A DNA stretch of 64,000 nucleotides from Streptomyces monomycini (GCF_022271435.1 NZ_JAFIQY010000007.1:186001-250000), one strand, 5' to 3'; positions 54,007 to 63,035 are shown, counted from the stretch's first letter. Made by a program: numbers and translations. The notes: generated by a model not told the origin, from the letters alone.

Positions 54007-54827
54007 GTACGCTCACCGACCCCCAGCTGAAGGTTCTCCTCGCACCGGTCAGCCCTCAACGTGTCAGCATGTTCCGGGGACTGGCCCACATGGAGGCCTG
54101 GGACATCCGCCGCCAGCTCCTTCGTGTCTTCGGTTTCGGTGGCTACGGCATCCGCACTCTCGCCCTGGACCTGGTGGCCGAACACAGCGCCCAACTGCGC
54201 AAGAAGGACGCCGACGGCCGCCCCTACGGTGCCCCGTACACGGCCTGGACCGTCGTCTACCGGGCACAGGTCCGTCTCACCGTCTATGCCACCGACGGCC
54301 GCCGGATCGGAGCCTGGGACGACGGCGCCGTGGGCGAGGCCGTACACCAGCCGTCCTTCGGCGACGCCCACGACATGGCGCTGAAGACGGCTCTGTCCCA
54401 GGCGCTAAAACGCTGTGCCACCAACCTGGGGGACCAGTTCGGTCTGTCGCTGTACGACGATGGCTCCCGTGAGGCGGTCGTGCGCTGGTCGGCCGCGCAC
54501 CCGCCCCCAGGCGACGCCGGGAAGACACCGGCTGCCCCAGATCTGAACGCCGACCCACCCGTACGTCCGGAACCCCGCACGCCGCAGCCCACCGCGCCTG
54601 AACCAGCCGGACGGGACACGGCTGCGGGGCACCCGGCGTCACCGGACGGCGATGCTGTCGCCCGTGAGGCCGCGCTGGCCGGCATGTGGGACGCCGCCCG
54701 GCAGATCCAGTTCACCGACGCCCTGCCCGAGCAGTTCGCGGACACCTTCGGCCACCCCCTGTCCAAAGGGACCACCACCGAATTCCAGCAGGCCCGCGCG
54801 CTGATGCTGGGAGGCGAAGCGGCATGA
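54003..54827 (+). CDS. Rad52/Rad22-type single-strand annealing protein
   Basis: A 274-aa protein. The N-terminal ~165 residues match phage Rad52-like annealases (VFGFGGYGIRTLALDLVAEH, YTAWTVVYRAQVRLTVYATD, DMALKTALSQALKRCATNLG, DQFGLSLYDDG). A Pro-rich linker and short helical tail follow. It anneals complementary single strands during replication-coupled recombination. Starts at ATG 54003; overlaps both neighbours. Confidence 0.88.
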   Translation: MSTLTDPQLKVLLAPVSPQRVSMFRGLAHMEAWDIRRQLLRVFGFGGYGIRTLALDLVAEHSAQLRKKDADGRPYGAPYTAWTVVYRAQVRLTVYATDGRRIGAWDDGAVGEAVHQPSFGDAHDMALKTALSQALKRCATNLGDQFGLSLYDDGSREAVVRWSAAHPPPGDAGKTPAAPDLNADPPVRPEPRTPQPTAPEPAGRDTAAGHPASPDGDAVAREAALAGMWDAARQIQFTDALPEQFADTFGHPLSKGTTTEFQQARALMLGGEAA

Positions 54828-55360
54828 ACGTCAAGGACGCGGTCGCCCGCGAGGCGGTCCTGCGCGCCCTGCTGGACGCGATCGGCACGGCATACCAGCA
54901 GGCCCGCGCCGAGGCCCAGCAACTGCTGGACGCGGCCGCACAGGACCATGGCCTCCGCCAGGTCGCCGCCGCGCTACCCGACGGCCGTCAGGTCGCCGTG
55001 GTCAGCCTCACCGGTAGCACCGCCGAAGCACAGGTCACCGACGAGCGGGCGTTCACCCGATGGGTGGCGGCCGAGTACCCCACCGAAGTCGAGCGCCGGT
55101 TCGTCACCACCGTCCGTCCCGCGTTCGCCGAGCGGATCCTGCACGACCTGACCGCCACGGGCCGCACGGCGTGGGCCGACCCGCAGACCGGGGTCCTGCA
55201 CGAGGTGCCGGGCGTTCGCATCGCGCCCCGCCGGGCCCGCACGCACTCCGTGCGCTTCGCCAGGACCGGCCGCGCCGATATCGCCCGCGCGTGGCACGAC
55301 GGGCACCTGACTGCCCTCGCCCTGCCCCACCTTCCCGCCGACCCGGGGAAGTCTCCATGA
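54824..55360 (+). CDS. Hypothetical replication-module protein, 178 aa
   Basis: A 178-aa protein with a long N-terminal helix (VLRALLDAIGTAYQQARAEA), then a beta-rich part (QVAVVSLTGSTAEAQVTDER) and a basic tail. I do not recognise it. ATGA coupling with the annealase before it and the WhiB gene after it suggests a nucleic-acid role. Confidence 0.7.
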   Translation: MNVKDAVAREAVLRALLDAIGTAYQQARAEAQQLLDAAAQDHGLRQVAAALPDGRQVAVVSLTGSTAEAQVTDERAFTRWVAAEYPTEVERRFVTTVRPAFAERILHDLTATGRTAWADPQTGVLHEVPGVRIAPRRARTHSVRFARTGRADIARAWHDGHLTALALPHLPADPGKSP

Positions 55361-55836
55361 CACGGAGGCGCGGGCAGAGTCCGCGCGGGCGGCCGTACGC
55401 CTCGGCACCGTCTGTGGCCCCGGACAGAGTCGAGACCGCGTGGCAGCGCCGTGCCGCCTGCCGCGGCCAGGACCCCGACCTGTTCTTCCCCAAAGGCTGG
55501 GGCGCGCTTTACCACGCTCAGATCGAGCGGGCCATGGCCATCTGTGACGGGTGCCCGGTCCGCGCCGCCTGCCTGTCCGCGGCCCTGACCATGGAAGACG
55601 GCAAAAGCATCACCGAGCGCGCCGGGATCTGGGGCGGTGCCACCGCCCTGGAGCGCCACCGGATGGCGCCTTCCGTCGGGCTCCCGGCACCGCAGACCAC
55701 CGCCTCCGAGCGCCGCACAGAGGTCGCGCACCTCGCCGCGTACCATCTGGCCGAAAACGAGATCGCCGACCGGCTCGGCCTCACCCGCGACTACGTCCAC
55801 AGCCTCCTACGGGTGATACAGGGGCCGACGGTATGA
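55357..55836 (+). CDS. WhiB-family iron-sulfur regulator with C-terminal HTH
   Basis: A 159-aa protein. The WhiB domain (about 28-105) has all four Fe-S cysteines (ACRG, CDGC, AACLS) and the GIWGG turn. It is followed by an extra helix-turn-helix (about 118-155; AHLAAYHLAENEIADRLGLT, RDYVHSLLR) not found in housekeeping WhiB proteins. Mobile-element WhiB proteins exist in actinobacterial phages; here a [4Fe-4S] sensor seems fused to its own DNA-binding domain. Confidence 0.85.
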   Translation: MTRRRGQSPRGRPYASAPSVAPDRVETAWQRRAACRGQDPDLFFPKGWGALYHAQIERAMAICDGCPVRAACLSAALTMEDGKSITERAGIWGGATALERHRMAPSVGLPAPQTTASERRTEVAHLAAYHLAENEIADRLGLTRDYVHSLLRVIQGPTV

Positions 55837-56912
55837 GCCCGCGAGACCACGGCTATGCCCGGTACAAGCTCGACGGCTGCCGCTGCTACGTGTGCGGCTT
55901 CGCCGTCGCCCAGTGGCGCGACGCCCGCGAACAGGCCGTACGCCGGGGCCAGTGGCAACCGTACGTCGATGCCGCACCGGTCCGCGCACACCTGCGCCGG
56001 CTGCAGGCGTGCGGCCTGGGCCTGCGCCGCATCGCCCAGGCCGCCGGGGTGGACCGCAAGCGGCTGCAGGCCGTCCTGCACGGCCGTCCCGAACGCGGCA
56101 CCCCACCGCAGCGGCAGGTACGCCCCGGCCTCGCCCAAGCCGTTCTGGCCATCGAACCCACCGAGGACCTCCTCGGACCGGCCACCGTCATCGACGCCAC
56201 CGGCACCCGGCGGCGCCTGCAGGCCCTGGTCGCCGCTGGATGGCCGCAGGCCCGTCTCGCCGCTCGCCTGGGCATGGCCCGGGGCTGCGTCAGCGCCCTG
56301 ATGGCCCGCGAACGGGTGTGCGTGCGCACGGTCCGGGCGGTCAAGGCCCTGTACGACACACTGTGGTGCGCCGATCCGCGTCGGCACGGCGTCGATGCCC
56401 AGGCATACAGCCGCGCCCGCAACCAGGCCCGCAGCCGATACTGGGCACCGGTGGGGGCCTGGGACGACGACACCCTTGACGACCCCGCAGCCGTTCCCGA
56501 CACCGGGGCCGCAAACGAACCGACCCGTATGGAGCGGACCGCCGCCCGCCACAACGAGATCATCCACCTGGCCTCGTTCGGCCTGTCCGCGCTCGAAATC
56601 GAAGCGCGGCTCGGTGTGTCCTCCACCACCGTAGGCACCGTTCTCCGCGCCGAGCGCGCCGAGCGCGCCGAACATGTCGTCCACCGCCGGGCACGCTCCG
56701 ACGCGCGGCCCCGGCCCCCGCCCCGGGTCACCGCGCCCGGCGCCGCGCCGAACCGCGACTACGCCCGAGCTCCCGCATCTCTGCGAAGGAAGACCGGCCG
56801 TGGGCATTCACCTGTTCACCGAGGTGCTCGATCACGCACCCGACAGCCTGACCTGGCGCGAGCGCCACGCGCTCAGCGTGCTCGCCGAATGCGCCAACGA
56901 CGCCACCCGTGA
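55833..56912 (+). CDS. Multi-HTH DNA-binding protein
   Basis: A 359-aa protein. A possible Zn-binding start (YKLDGCRCYVCGFAVAQWRD) is followed by at least three helix-turn-helix-like segments: GLGLRRIAQAAGVDRKRLQA, GWPQARLAARLGMARGCVSA, and GLSALEIEARLGVSSTTVGT. The Arg-rich tail overlaps the initiator gene by 113 bp, so the true function may not need the last ~40 residues. Probable element transcription or replication regulator. Confidence 0.75.
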   Translation: MSPRDHGYARYKLDGCRCYVCGFAVAQWRDAREQAVRRGQWQPYVDAAPVRAHLRRLQACGLGLRRIAQAAGVDRKRLQAVLHGRPERGTPPQRQVRPGLAQAVLAIEPTEDLLGPATVIDATGTRRRLQALVAAGWPQARLAARLGMARGCVSALMARERVCVRTVRAVKALYDTLWCADPRRHGVDAQAYSRARNQARSRYWAPVGAWDDDTLDDPAAVPDTGAANEPTRMERTAARHNEIIHLASFGLSALEIEARLGVSSTTVGTVLRAERAERAEHVVHRRARSDARPRPPPRVTAPGAAPNRDYARAPASLRRKTGRGHSPVHRGARSRTRQPDLARAPRAQRARRMRQRRHP

Positions 56913-57816
56913 GTGCTGGCCCGGCATCGAGGACGATCCGCAGCTGGTGCGGCGCATGCGGGTGACCGGGCGCTCCGGCCGCTACGCCGTGCTCCGGGCG
57001 CTGCGCGAGAAGAAGGTCCTGCAGACGGTGGTGGCGGGACACCGGGGGCAGCGCGCGGTGTATCGCATCGCAGAACTCGCCCCGGTAGCGGGTGCGGAGC
57101 CCCCGGACGCTCGGGGAGCGAAAGCGTGCGGAGACCGCGCATCCTGTGGTGCGGAAAGGAACCGGGAACAGCCACGGAAGGGTCCGGACCCTCCGGGGGA
57201 AGAAGTGTCCCGGCTCTGGGGACACTTCGGGGAAGGAAGGGTCCGGGATCGGCCTCCGAAGCGTCCGGAGATTTCGGATGCTAGGGACGAGGAAGCGTCC
57301 GGAAACCCCGGACCCAAAGGAGCAGAAAGGGTCCGGGAACAACGCCGGGAGGGTCCGGATATCACGGACCCCTTCCCCTCATATGTCACCAGCCGGCCAG
57401 CTGGCCGGACCGGCCTCGCCTACGGCATTCCCGAGGCGGCACGCCCTCTCGTCGAAGGCCTCACCGCTGCCGGTGTCACCGTCCGCTGGCCCTTCCGAGG
57501 CGACGGGTGGTTCCCCGTCCTTGCCCTGATCAGCAAGACCGGCATCCCCGCCATGGTCGAACACGCCGTGAAGGCCGCCGCTCGGGCCCCGGTCGACTCC
57601 GCCCGCTACTTCCTGCCCGGCTGGGCCGAACTGCCGCCCCTCCCGGCCGGACCGCACCCTGCGGTGCCCGGCACGGCGGCCGCCCCTTCGCCGCACTGCG
57701 GCGCCCTCGACTGCCACCCCGAGACCCGCCTGCGCGAAGTCCAGACCGACGACGGCCTCCCCGTCCTCACCCCCTGCCCGCTGTGCCACCCGTGCGCTCA
57801 AGGAGCCCAATCATGA
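56800..57816 (+). CDS. Putative replication initiator (lambda O-like organisation)
   Basis: A 338-aa protein. The N-terminal winged-helix domain (about 1-90; FTEVLDHAPDSLTWRERHAL, TGRSGRYAVLRALREKKVLQ) resembles phage replication-initiator and DnaD-type proteins. A hydrophilic, low-complexity linker (about 100-195) is encoded by DNA packed with direct repeats. A C-terminal domain follows (about 205-338) with a Cys/His-rich end (CGALDCHPETRL, CPLCHPC). GTG at 56800 has a GAAGGAAG site. It overlaps the DnaB gene (ATGA). Winged helix, internal iterons and adjacent helicase all point to an origin-binding initiator that loads DnaB. Confidence 0.72.
   Translation: MGIHLFTEVLDHAPDSLTWRERHALSVLAECANDATRECWPGIEDDPQLVRRMRVTGRSGRYAVLRALREKKVLQTVVAGHRGQRAVYRIAELAPVAGAEPPDARGAKACGDRASCGAERNREQPRKGPDPPGEEVSRLWGHFGEGRVRDRPPKRPEISDARDEEASGNPGPKGAERVREQRREGPDITDPFPSYVTSRPAGRTGLAYGIPEAARPLVEGLTAAGVTVRWPFRGDGWFPVLALISKTGIPAMVEHAVKAAARAPVDSARYFLPGWAELPPLPAGPHPAVPGTAAAPSPHCGALDCHPETRLREVQTDDGLPVLTPCPLCHPCAQGAQS
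57182..57358 (+). repeat. Iteron-like direct repeats inside the initiator gene (candidate origin)
   Basis: Six same-strand copies of a motif close to GAAG[GC]GTCCGG[AG], with GTCCGG starting at 57182, 57241, 57263, 57297, 57331 and 57353. Spacings are 59, 22, 34, 34 and 22 bp. Partial copies (TTCGG, TGTCCCGG) lie between, and inverted CCGGAC occurs at 57186 and 57308. The spacings are not multiples of three, so the repeats fall in different reading frames and cannot be explained by protein repeats. Confidence 0.7.
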
Positions 57817-59228
57817 CCGCACGCTACGACGAACCACCGCCCGGCCACTGCGGCCTCCCGGCCGCTTCCGACGCCCCGTGCGACGCCGAAGCCGAACAGG
57901 CCGTGCTCGGCGGCATGCTGCTCGCGACCACCGGCATCAACGACGCCGAACGGGTCCTCGGCAGCGGCCCGGCCTTCTACTGGCCACGCCACGAGACCAT
58001 CTACCGGGCCATCCTCACCCTGCACGGAGCCCCCGACACCCGCCCCGACCCCATCACCGTCGCCGATCACCTCAAGCGCAGCGGAGACCTGGAGAAGATC
58101 GGCGGCGCCTCCTACCTGCACCACTGCGTGCAGATGATCCCCACTGCGGCCAACACCGAGTGGTACGCCGCCATTGTCCAGCGCCTGTACCGGCTGCGTC
58201 GCCTCGTCGCGGCCGGCCTCGACGCCGCGGCCGCCGCCCGTACGGCCCAGGCCGAGCCCGAGGCGATCCTCGACCGGACGCTGGCGACCCTGCAGACGCT
58301 GTGCGCGGACGCTGCCGGCGGCGCTGCACCGGATCTGTCCGTCGCCGGGACCTGGCCTGCCTTCGTCGACGAACTCAGCGCCGGCCACGACCCCGAGGCC
58401 CTGGACTCCCCATGGACGGACCTCAACGCCACCGTCCAGTTCAAACCCCGCGAACTGACCGTCATCGGCGCGGCCACCGGCGCCTACAAGTCGCTGACCG
58501 GCATGAACCTGGCCGCACACGTCGCACTGCGCCGAGGTCGGCCGGTGCTGTTCGCCTCGATGGAGATGGCCCGCAAGGAACTCCTGGCCCGCCTCACGGC
58601 AGCCGAGGCCGGCGTCAAGCTCGGCCACCTGGTCCGGCGCCGGCTCACCGAGGACGACTGGAAACGTATCGCGCAGGTGTCGGACCGGCTGCAGCACGCC
58701 ACGAACTTCGTCCTGGACGACTCGGCCGCCCTGACAGTAGCGAAAATCCGCGCCCGGGTGCGCTGGATGACCACCCAGGACATGTCGCCCGGCCTCGTCG
58801 TCGTCGACTACGTGCAACTGGTCACCCCCGAGGCCACGCCGCAGGGTGAGGCCAACCGCACCCAGGAAGTCGCCCGGATCTCCCGCGGCCTCAAGCTCAT
58901 CGCCGACGAGTTCGCCGTCCCCGTGATCGCCTTGGCCCAGCTCAACCGCGGCAGCACCGGGCGCAAGCCACTCATCACCGACTTCAAGGACTCCTCCCAG
59001 ATCGAGCAGGACGCCTCCGTGATCCTGCTGCTCTACCGCAAGCCGACGACGGCTCTCGGTTCCGCCGCCAGGCCGGCCGCCGACACAGTCGGCCTGATCG
59101 TCGGCAAGAACCGCAACGGCCGACAGGGCCAGGAAATCACCCTCCACGTCCAAGGCGAGTTCGCCCGGCTTCGCTGCCTGGCCCCCGCCCCCGGGACATC
59201 CGGTTCCACGCCCGGCGACCGGACCTGA
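57813..59228 (+). CDS. Replicative DNA helicase, DnaB family
   Basis: A 471-aa DnaB-type hexameric helicase. The N-terminal helical domain begins DAEAEQAVLGGMLLATTGIN, and the RecA-like motor has Walker A GAATGAYKS, FASMEMARKELLARL, the Walker B LVVVDYVQLV, and RGLKLIADEFAVPVIALAQL and DSSQIEQDASVILLLYR further on. It unwinds DNA at the element's fork. It directly follows the initiator, which presumably recruits it. Confidence 0.93.
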   Translation: MTARYDEPPPGHCGLPAASDAPCDAEAEQAVLGGMLLATTGINDAERVLGSGPAFYWPRHETIYRAILTLHGAPDTRPDPITVADHLKRSGDLEKIGGASYLHHCVQMIPTAANTEWYAAIVQRLYRLRRLVAAGLDAAAAARTAQAEPEAILDRTLATLQTLCADAAGGAAPDLSVAGTWPAFVDELSAGHDPEALDSPWTDLNATVQFKPRELTVIGAATGAYKSLTGMNLAAHVALRRGRPVLFASMEMARKELLARLTAAEAGVKLGHLVRRRLTEDDWKRIAQVSDRLQHATNFVLDDSAALTVAKIRARVRWMTTQDMSPGLVVVDYVQLVTPEATPQGEANRTQEVARISRGLKLIADEFAVPVIALAQLNRGSTGRKPLITDFKDSSQIEQDASVILLLYRKPTTALGSAARPAADTVGLIVGKNRNGRQGQEITLHVQGEFARLRCLAPAPGTSGSTPGDRT

Positions 59229-59268
59229 CCGTGCACGACACCGACCACCTCCCGTCAAGGAGCGGCCC

Positions 59269-59655
59269 ATGACCACCTCCAGCAGCGTGCGCCCCAGCAC
59301 CCTGACCGGCTTCGTGACCACCACCCGCCCCGAGCTGGTGCGCGATGACGAGGGCGCCGCCGTCGAACTGCGCTTCCGCCTGGGCATCCGGGTGTATGAC
59401 GCGGCCTGCCGCTACCGCCGCACCGAGTATCACGCCATCGTCCTGCGCGACGAGCACAGTGACATCGCCCTCGCCTATCAGCACGCCCTGCATCCCGGCA
59501 CTCGCCTGCATCTGCACGGGGACTGGCGTCAGCGCGACGACGGCACCGACGGCGACGCAACGGACGAGTTCGTGGTGCGCCGCCTGTACACCGAACTTGC
59601 CGTGCCGCCCGGGGCCTGGCCGGGCCGGGTGGCCGCGCGGCGGGAGACGTGGTGA
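59269..59655 (+). CDS. SSB-like OB-fold protein
   Basis: A 128-aa protein with an OB-fold-like pattern (STLTGFVTTTRPELVRDDEG, VELRFRLGIRVYD, EYHAIVLRDEHSDIALAYQH, GTRLHLHGDWRQR) similar to divergent single-strand binding proteins. It lacks the acidic C-terminal tip of canonical SSB. AAGGAG sits 6 bases upstream of the ATG. Presumably coats ssDNA beside DnaB and the annealase. Confidence 0.65.
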   Translation: MTTSSSVRPSTLTGFVTTTRPELVRDDEGAAVELRFRLGIRVYDAACRYRRTEYHAIVLRDEHSDIALAYQHALHPGTRLHLHGDWRQRDDGTDGDATDEFVVRRLYTELAVPPGAWPGRVAARRETW

Positions 59656-60191
59656 TCGCGACGAGGGTGACGCACGCGTGGCTCGTTGCCCGGCGTGGCG
59701 TCAGCCGTCTAGTTGCCGCAGTGGCCGGGGCGCTGGGAGCCGGGGGACGGACAGCCCCGTCCTCGGCCCCACCGGTTCCGGCCGAGCCCCCGACCGTGCG
59801 TGGTAGCGACGCCGCCGCAGGGCACGCTGGGCAGGAGCCAGGGGCGGCCCCGCCCGACCCGATGCGCGTCCTCCTGACTCGGCTGATCACCGATGGGGCG
59901 CACCACGCCCGGTGCGCCAAGCACGGTCGCGAACGGCGGCGCCCCACTGAATGCATCGCCGTACAGCAGGGATTCGCTGCAGGGTGCTGCCTGGCCGCCA
60001 GCTACGTCGCGGACCTGGTCGTCAGCGGACAACTGCGGTCCCGCGGCGGTCACCGGGTGCCGGACGCCGACGAAGACGCCGCCGTGCGGGTGGCCGACGG
60101 ACTCGCTGATACGCCGCAGGGACGGGCGCGTCAGATCGTGGACGCCATCTATGGGGGCGGGCTGGACCGCGCGGTAGGGGAGAGCCGGTGA
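59652..60191 (+). CDS. Hypothetical protein, 179 aa
   Basis: Unrecognised. A hydrophobic N-terminal stretch (VSRLVAAVAGALGAGG) could be a weak membrane anchor or signal; the rest has paired cysteines (HARCAKHGRERR, FAAGCCLAASYVADLV). It overlaps both neighbours by GTGA. Confidence 0.6.
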   Translation: MIATRVTHAWLVARRGVSRLVAAVAGALGAGGRTAPSSAPPVPAEPPTVRGSDAAAGHAGQEPGAAPPDPMRVLLTRLITDGAHHARCAKHGRERRRPTECIAVQQGFAAGCCLAASYVADLVVSGQLRSRGGHRVPDADEDAAVRVADGLADTPQGRARQIVDAIYGGGLDRAVGESR

Positions 60192-60319
60192 AGAAGCTGG
60201 ACGCGCAGTCGGTCACCGGCATCGGAACCCGGGGCGGTGACGGCACGGCCGCTACGACGATCCGGCCGAACCCTCCCGTACGGTTGCCCGACCGTTCCCA
60301 CGGTGGCCTCCCGTCGTGA
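60188..60319 (+). CDS. Small protein, 43 aa, doubly coupled
   Basis: GTG at 60188 overlaps the preceding stop (GTGA), and its own stop overlaps the next GTG (GTGA). The 43-aa product starts MKKLDAQSVTGIGTRGGDGT. The chained overlaps support translation; no domain is visible. Confidence 0.5.
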   Translation: MKKLDAQSVTGIGTRGGDGTAATTIRPNPPVRLPDRSHGGLPS

Positions 60320-60966
60320 ACGCCGGTGCCTCAGCGGCCGCCAAGGCCGCGGCGATCCGGGCGGCCGGGCGCGGCCGGTGGTGGCAGCGCGTCCTGCACG
60401 CTCTCGGTTTCCGGACGCAGGCCGCCGCCCGGGCGGCCTCAGCGGCCGCCCGCTGGGAGGCCGGCGCCGAGGGGGAGCGGCGCACCGGCCGCCTGCTGGC
60501 GCCCCTGACGTACGACGGCTGGTGGTGCTTCGCGGACCGTGCGATACCAGGGGCCGGGCAGGCGAATGCCGACCACGTCCTGGTCGGCCCCTGCGGCTGT
60601 GTCTGCCTCGTAGACTCCAAGCTGTGGCACCGTCGCGCTTCCGTTTACGCGGCTGGAGGCCGACTGATGCACGGCAGCGAGGACCGCGACCGGCATGTGG
60701 ACCGGGCCCGGTTCGAGGGACGGTGCATCGGCAAGGCCCTGAAGCGCCCCGTAGCGGTGCTGATCACGGTACACAACGCCCCAGTCGCGGATGGTGAGTT
60801 CACCCTGCGCGGCGTCCTGGTCCTGTCCGCTGAACACCTGGTCGAGGCGCTGCGCCGCACCTGCGGGCAGCCGGACCCGGCGCGGGCCCGGCGGGTCGCC
60901 GCAGCTGTCGACGCGCTGTTGCCTCCGTACGTGTCGTTTGATTTCAGGGCTCGGAAGTGTCGATGA
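60316..60966 (+). CDS. NERD-domain protein
   Basis: A 216-aa protein with a nuclease-related domain (about 45-160): GAEGERRTGRLLAPL (conserved Glu), NADHVLVGPCGCVCLVDSKL (conserved D...DSK), and FEGRCIGKALKRPVAVLITV. A basic helix-rich N-terminus precedes it. NERD proteins are restriction-endonuclease-like and often occur on mobile elements. Last gene of the module; GTG start overlaps the 43-aa gene. Confidence 0.8.
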   Translation: MNAGASAAAKAAAIRAAGRGRWWQRVLHALGFRTQAAARAASAAARWEAGAEGERRTGRLLAPLTYDGWWCFADRAIPGAGQANADHVLVGPCGCVCLVDSKLWHRRASVYAAGGRLMHGSEDRDRHVDRARFEGRCIGKALKRPVAVLITVHNAPVADGEFTLRGVLVLSAEHLVEALRRTCGQPDPARARRVAAAVDALLPPYVSFDFRARKCR

Positions 60967-61100
60967 GATATAGGAACACTGCCGACCCAGGAGCTGTGCC
61001 GATGGGCCCTGAGATAGCGGGCCGCGTCCGCTGTGACGGTGATGCTCGGGCGTGTTCCGGACGTTGTGGTGGGGTGGAGACAGTGCACCACCCCAGCAGG

Positions 61101-62764
61101 TCAGTTGCCTTCGTGGGCGGTGAGGTTGTTCAGGGTTTCGTACGATGCGTCCTCGCCGGGATAGAGGACCTGGACGTTCAGCGGCAGGGGTGAGCCCGGG
61201 TCGATGGTCTGGTTGGGGTTGGTGTTCTGGAGGACCACCGTGCCGTCGCTTCCGTCCTTGGCGACGTGGTAGGTCTTGTTGAACACCTGCTTCCAGTCCG
61301 GATCGACGGTGGTGTTCGCGGGTACGTCGAAGCTGATGTTCCACAGGGATACGCGGGTCCGCTTCGCCTGCACGGTCAGGGTGTAGGAGTAGATGAACTG
61401 GGGTTGGTCTCCCACTGCTTGCGCCAGTGGCTGTCGAAGTGCGGAGTGACGTGCAGGTTCGGATCCTTGGCCGTGAAGTGCACGGTCGCGGGCTGGGAGG
61501 TCCGGTCGGCTTTGTGAGCCACGGCCTGCACGGTGTGGGGTTCTTCGGACCAAGGGGGTGACGGGGTATAGGTCCACGTCCCGGTGCCGGTGCTCAGGGT
61601 GGCGTCGCCGAGCGGCTCGCCGGCCTCCGAGAGGCTGACCTTGTCCACGCCGTCGGCCATTGTTCCGCTGATCACCTGGTCGGTGTCGACCGTTGTCCCG
61701 TCCTTGGGGGCTGTGATGACCGGGGGCGCGACGGCGACGGTGAAGTGCACGTTCGCGGGGGCCGAGTCCCGCTTGCCGATATAGGCCACGGCCTGGATGG
61801 TGTGGTCGCCGCCCGGCCAGGGCCGGCCCGGCCGGAACTCCCAGGTGGTGAGGGTCGTGAGGGTGGCCGGGCCGAGCAGCTGAGGCTGGCCGTCGAGCAG
61901 TTCGAAGACCTTGACTGTGTCGATCCCTTCCCCGTCGGTCACGGTGCCCTTGATCGCCTGGCTCGGGTCGAGGTACTGCGCCCGGTCCTGCGGTTCCGTG
62001 ATCACCGGTGGGTCGAGCGGGGTGATTTTGGTGATGACTCCGGCGGCGTTCATCACTTCGAGGTCGTCCACGGGCAGCGGTGTCCGGCTGAGTCGCTGCG
62101 ATGTGCCGATCTGGCTCGGAGTGATCGGGTGGTCCCTGGTCGACGCGGTGAGGTCCAGGGCGTTGGCGTTGCCCTTGGAGTCGATGGCGTAGAACATGCC
62201 GTCCTCGCTGAAGAAGACGGCGGAGTACGACTTGCGTCCGCCGCTGGAGCTCTGTTCCGCCGGTGGGAAGACCTGCTGCTTGAGGGTCTGTTTCATGGGT
62301 GACTGGGTGCGGTCGATGAGGAGCAGGTCGCCGTTGTCGCCTTCCACCGCGTAGAGGCGGCCGTCCTCGGGGTGGTAGGCCCAGTCGTCCCAGCGTCCGC
62401 TGCCTGGGGGGTTGCCGGGCGTCGCCTGGTGGCCGGCCAGGTCGATGTCGTAGGAGGCGATGTTCGGGTCCGGGCAGATGAACAGGGACTTCTTGTCGGG
62501 TGTGACGTCGCCGCCGTACCAGGTGGTGTCCGGCAGGTCCTGGATGGCCTGGGTGGTAGGTGTGCCGCCCTTCACCGGGTCGATGGTGACGAGGTTGTGC
62601 CGGCTCATCGCGTACAGCAGGCCGTCTCGCTCGCCCATGGCGGTGTAGCCGGCGGAGAAGGCTGGTACCTGGCTGACCAGTTCGATGTCCCAAGTGTTGG
62701 GGTCGAAGCGGTAGATCTGGGTGTTCGTCCTGCCCACTGCGAGATGTACGTACTGACCGGCCAT
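61101..62764 (-). pseudogene. Beta-propeller/Ig-domain protein interrupted by a one-base frameshift
   Basis: Starts at 62764 (MAGQYVHLAVGRTNTQIYRF). Residues ~1-260 are beta-propeller-like blades, then two Ig/He_PIG-like domains (PPVITEPQDRAQYL, PPVITAPKDGTTVD). This frame stops at 61376 after HWRKQWETNP. Adding one C to the C4 run (G4 on the plus strand, 61400-61403) continues it as QFIYSYTLTVQAKRTRVSLW, NISFDVPANTTVDPDW through to a stop at 61101, a carbohydrate-binding-like domain. So either a recent mutation or a sequencing error. No signal peptide; possible surface protein. Confidence 0.7.
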
Positions 62765-63035
62765 GCCGGCCCACCCCCTTCGCTGTGGTGGAACCCCGCC
62801 CGGGGCACGAGGGTGGCCACGCTTCCTTCGTCTGAGGGGCGGGGCAAGGCCGCAAAGCTGCCAAGGTCACGCGGACGCGCGCTCCTGGCCCTGGGCCCGG
62901 CCCTACCATCGGGGGATGCGGTCCGGCTGCCCGGGTGAGCCTGCTACTGCTTGGCCGATGTGGGCATGACGAATGCTGGCCAACTATCGACGGCGTCTTC
63001 GGCGACGGGGGGCGGCGTTACCGTCCGGCCAGCCA
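62765..63035. other. Intergenic region
   Basis: Contains the propeller gene's promoter side, including GAAGGGGG 12 bases before its ATG. No other feature seen. Confidence 0.4.
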
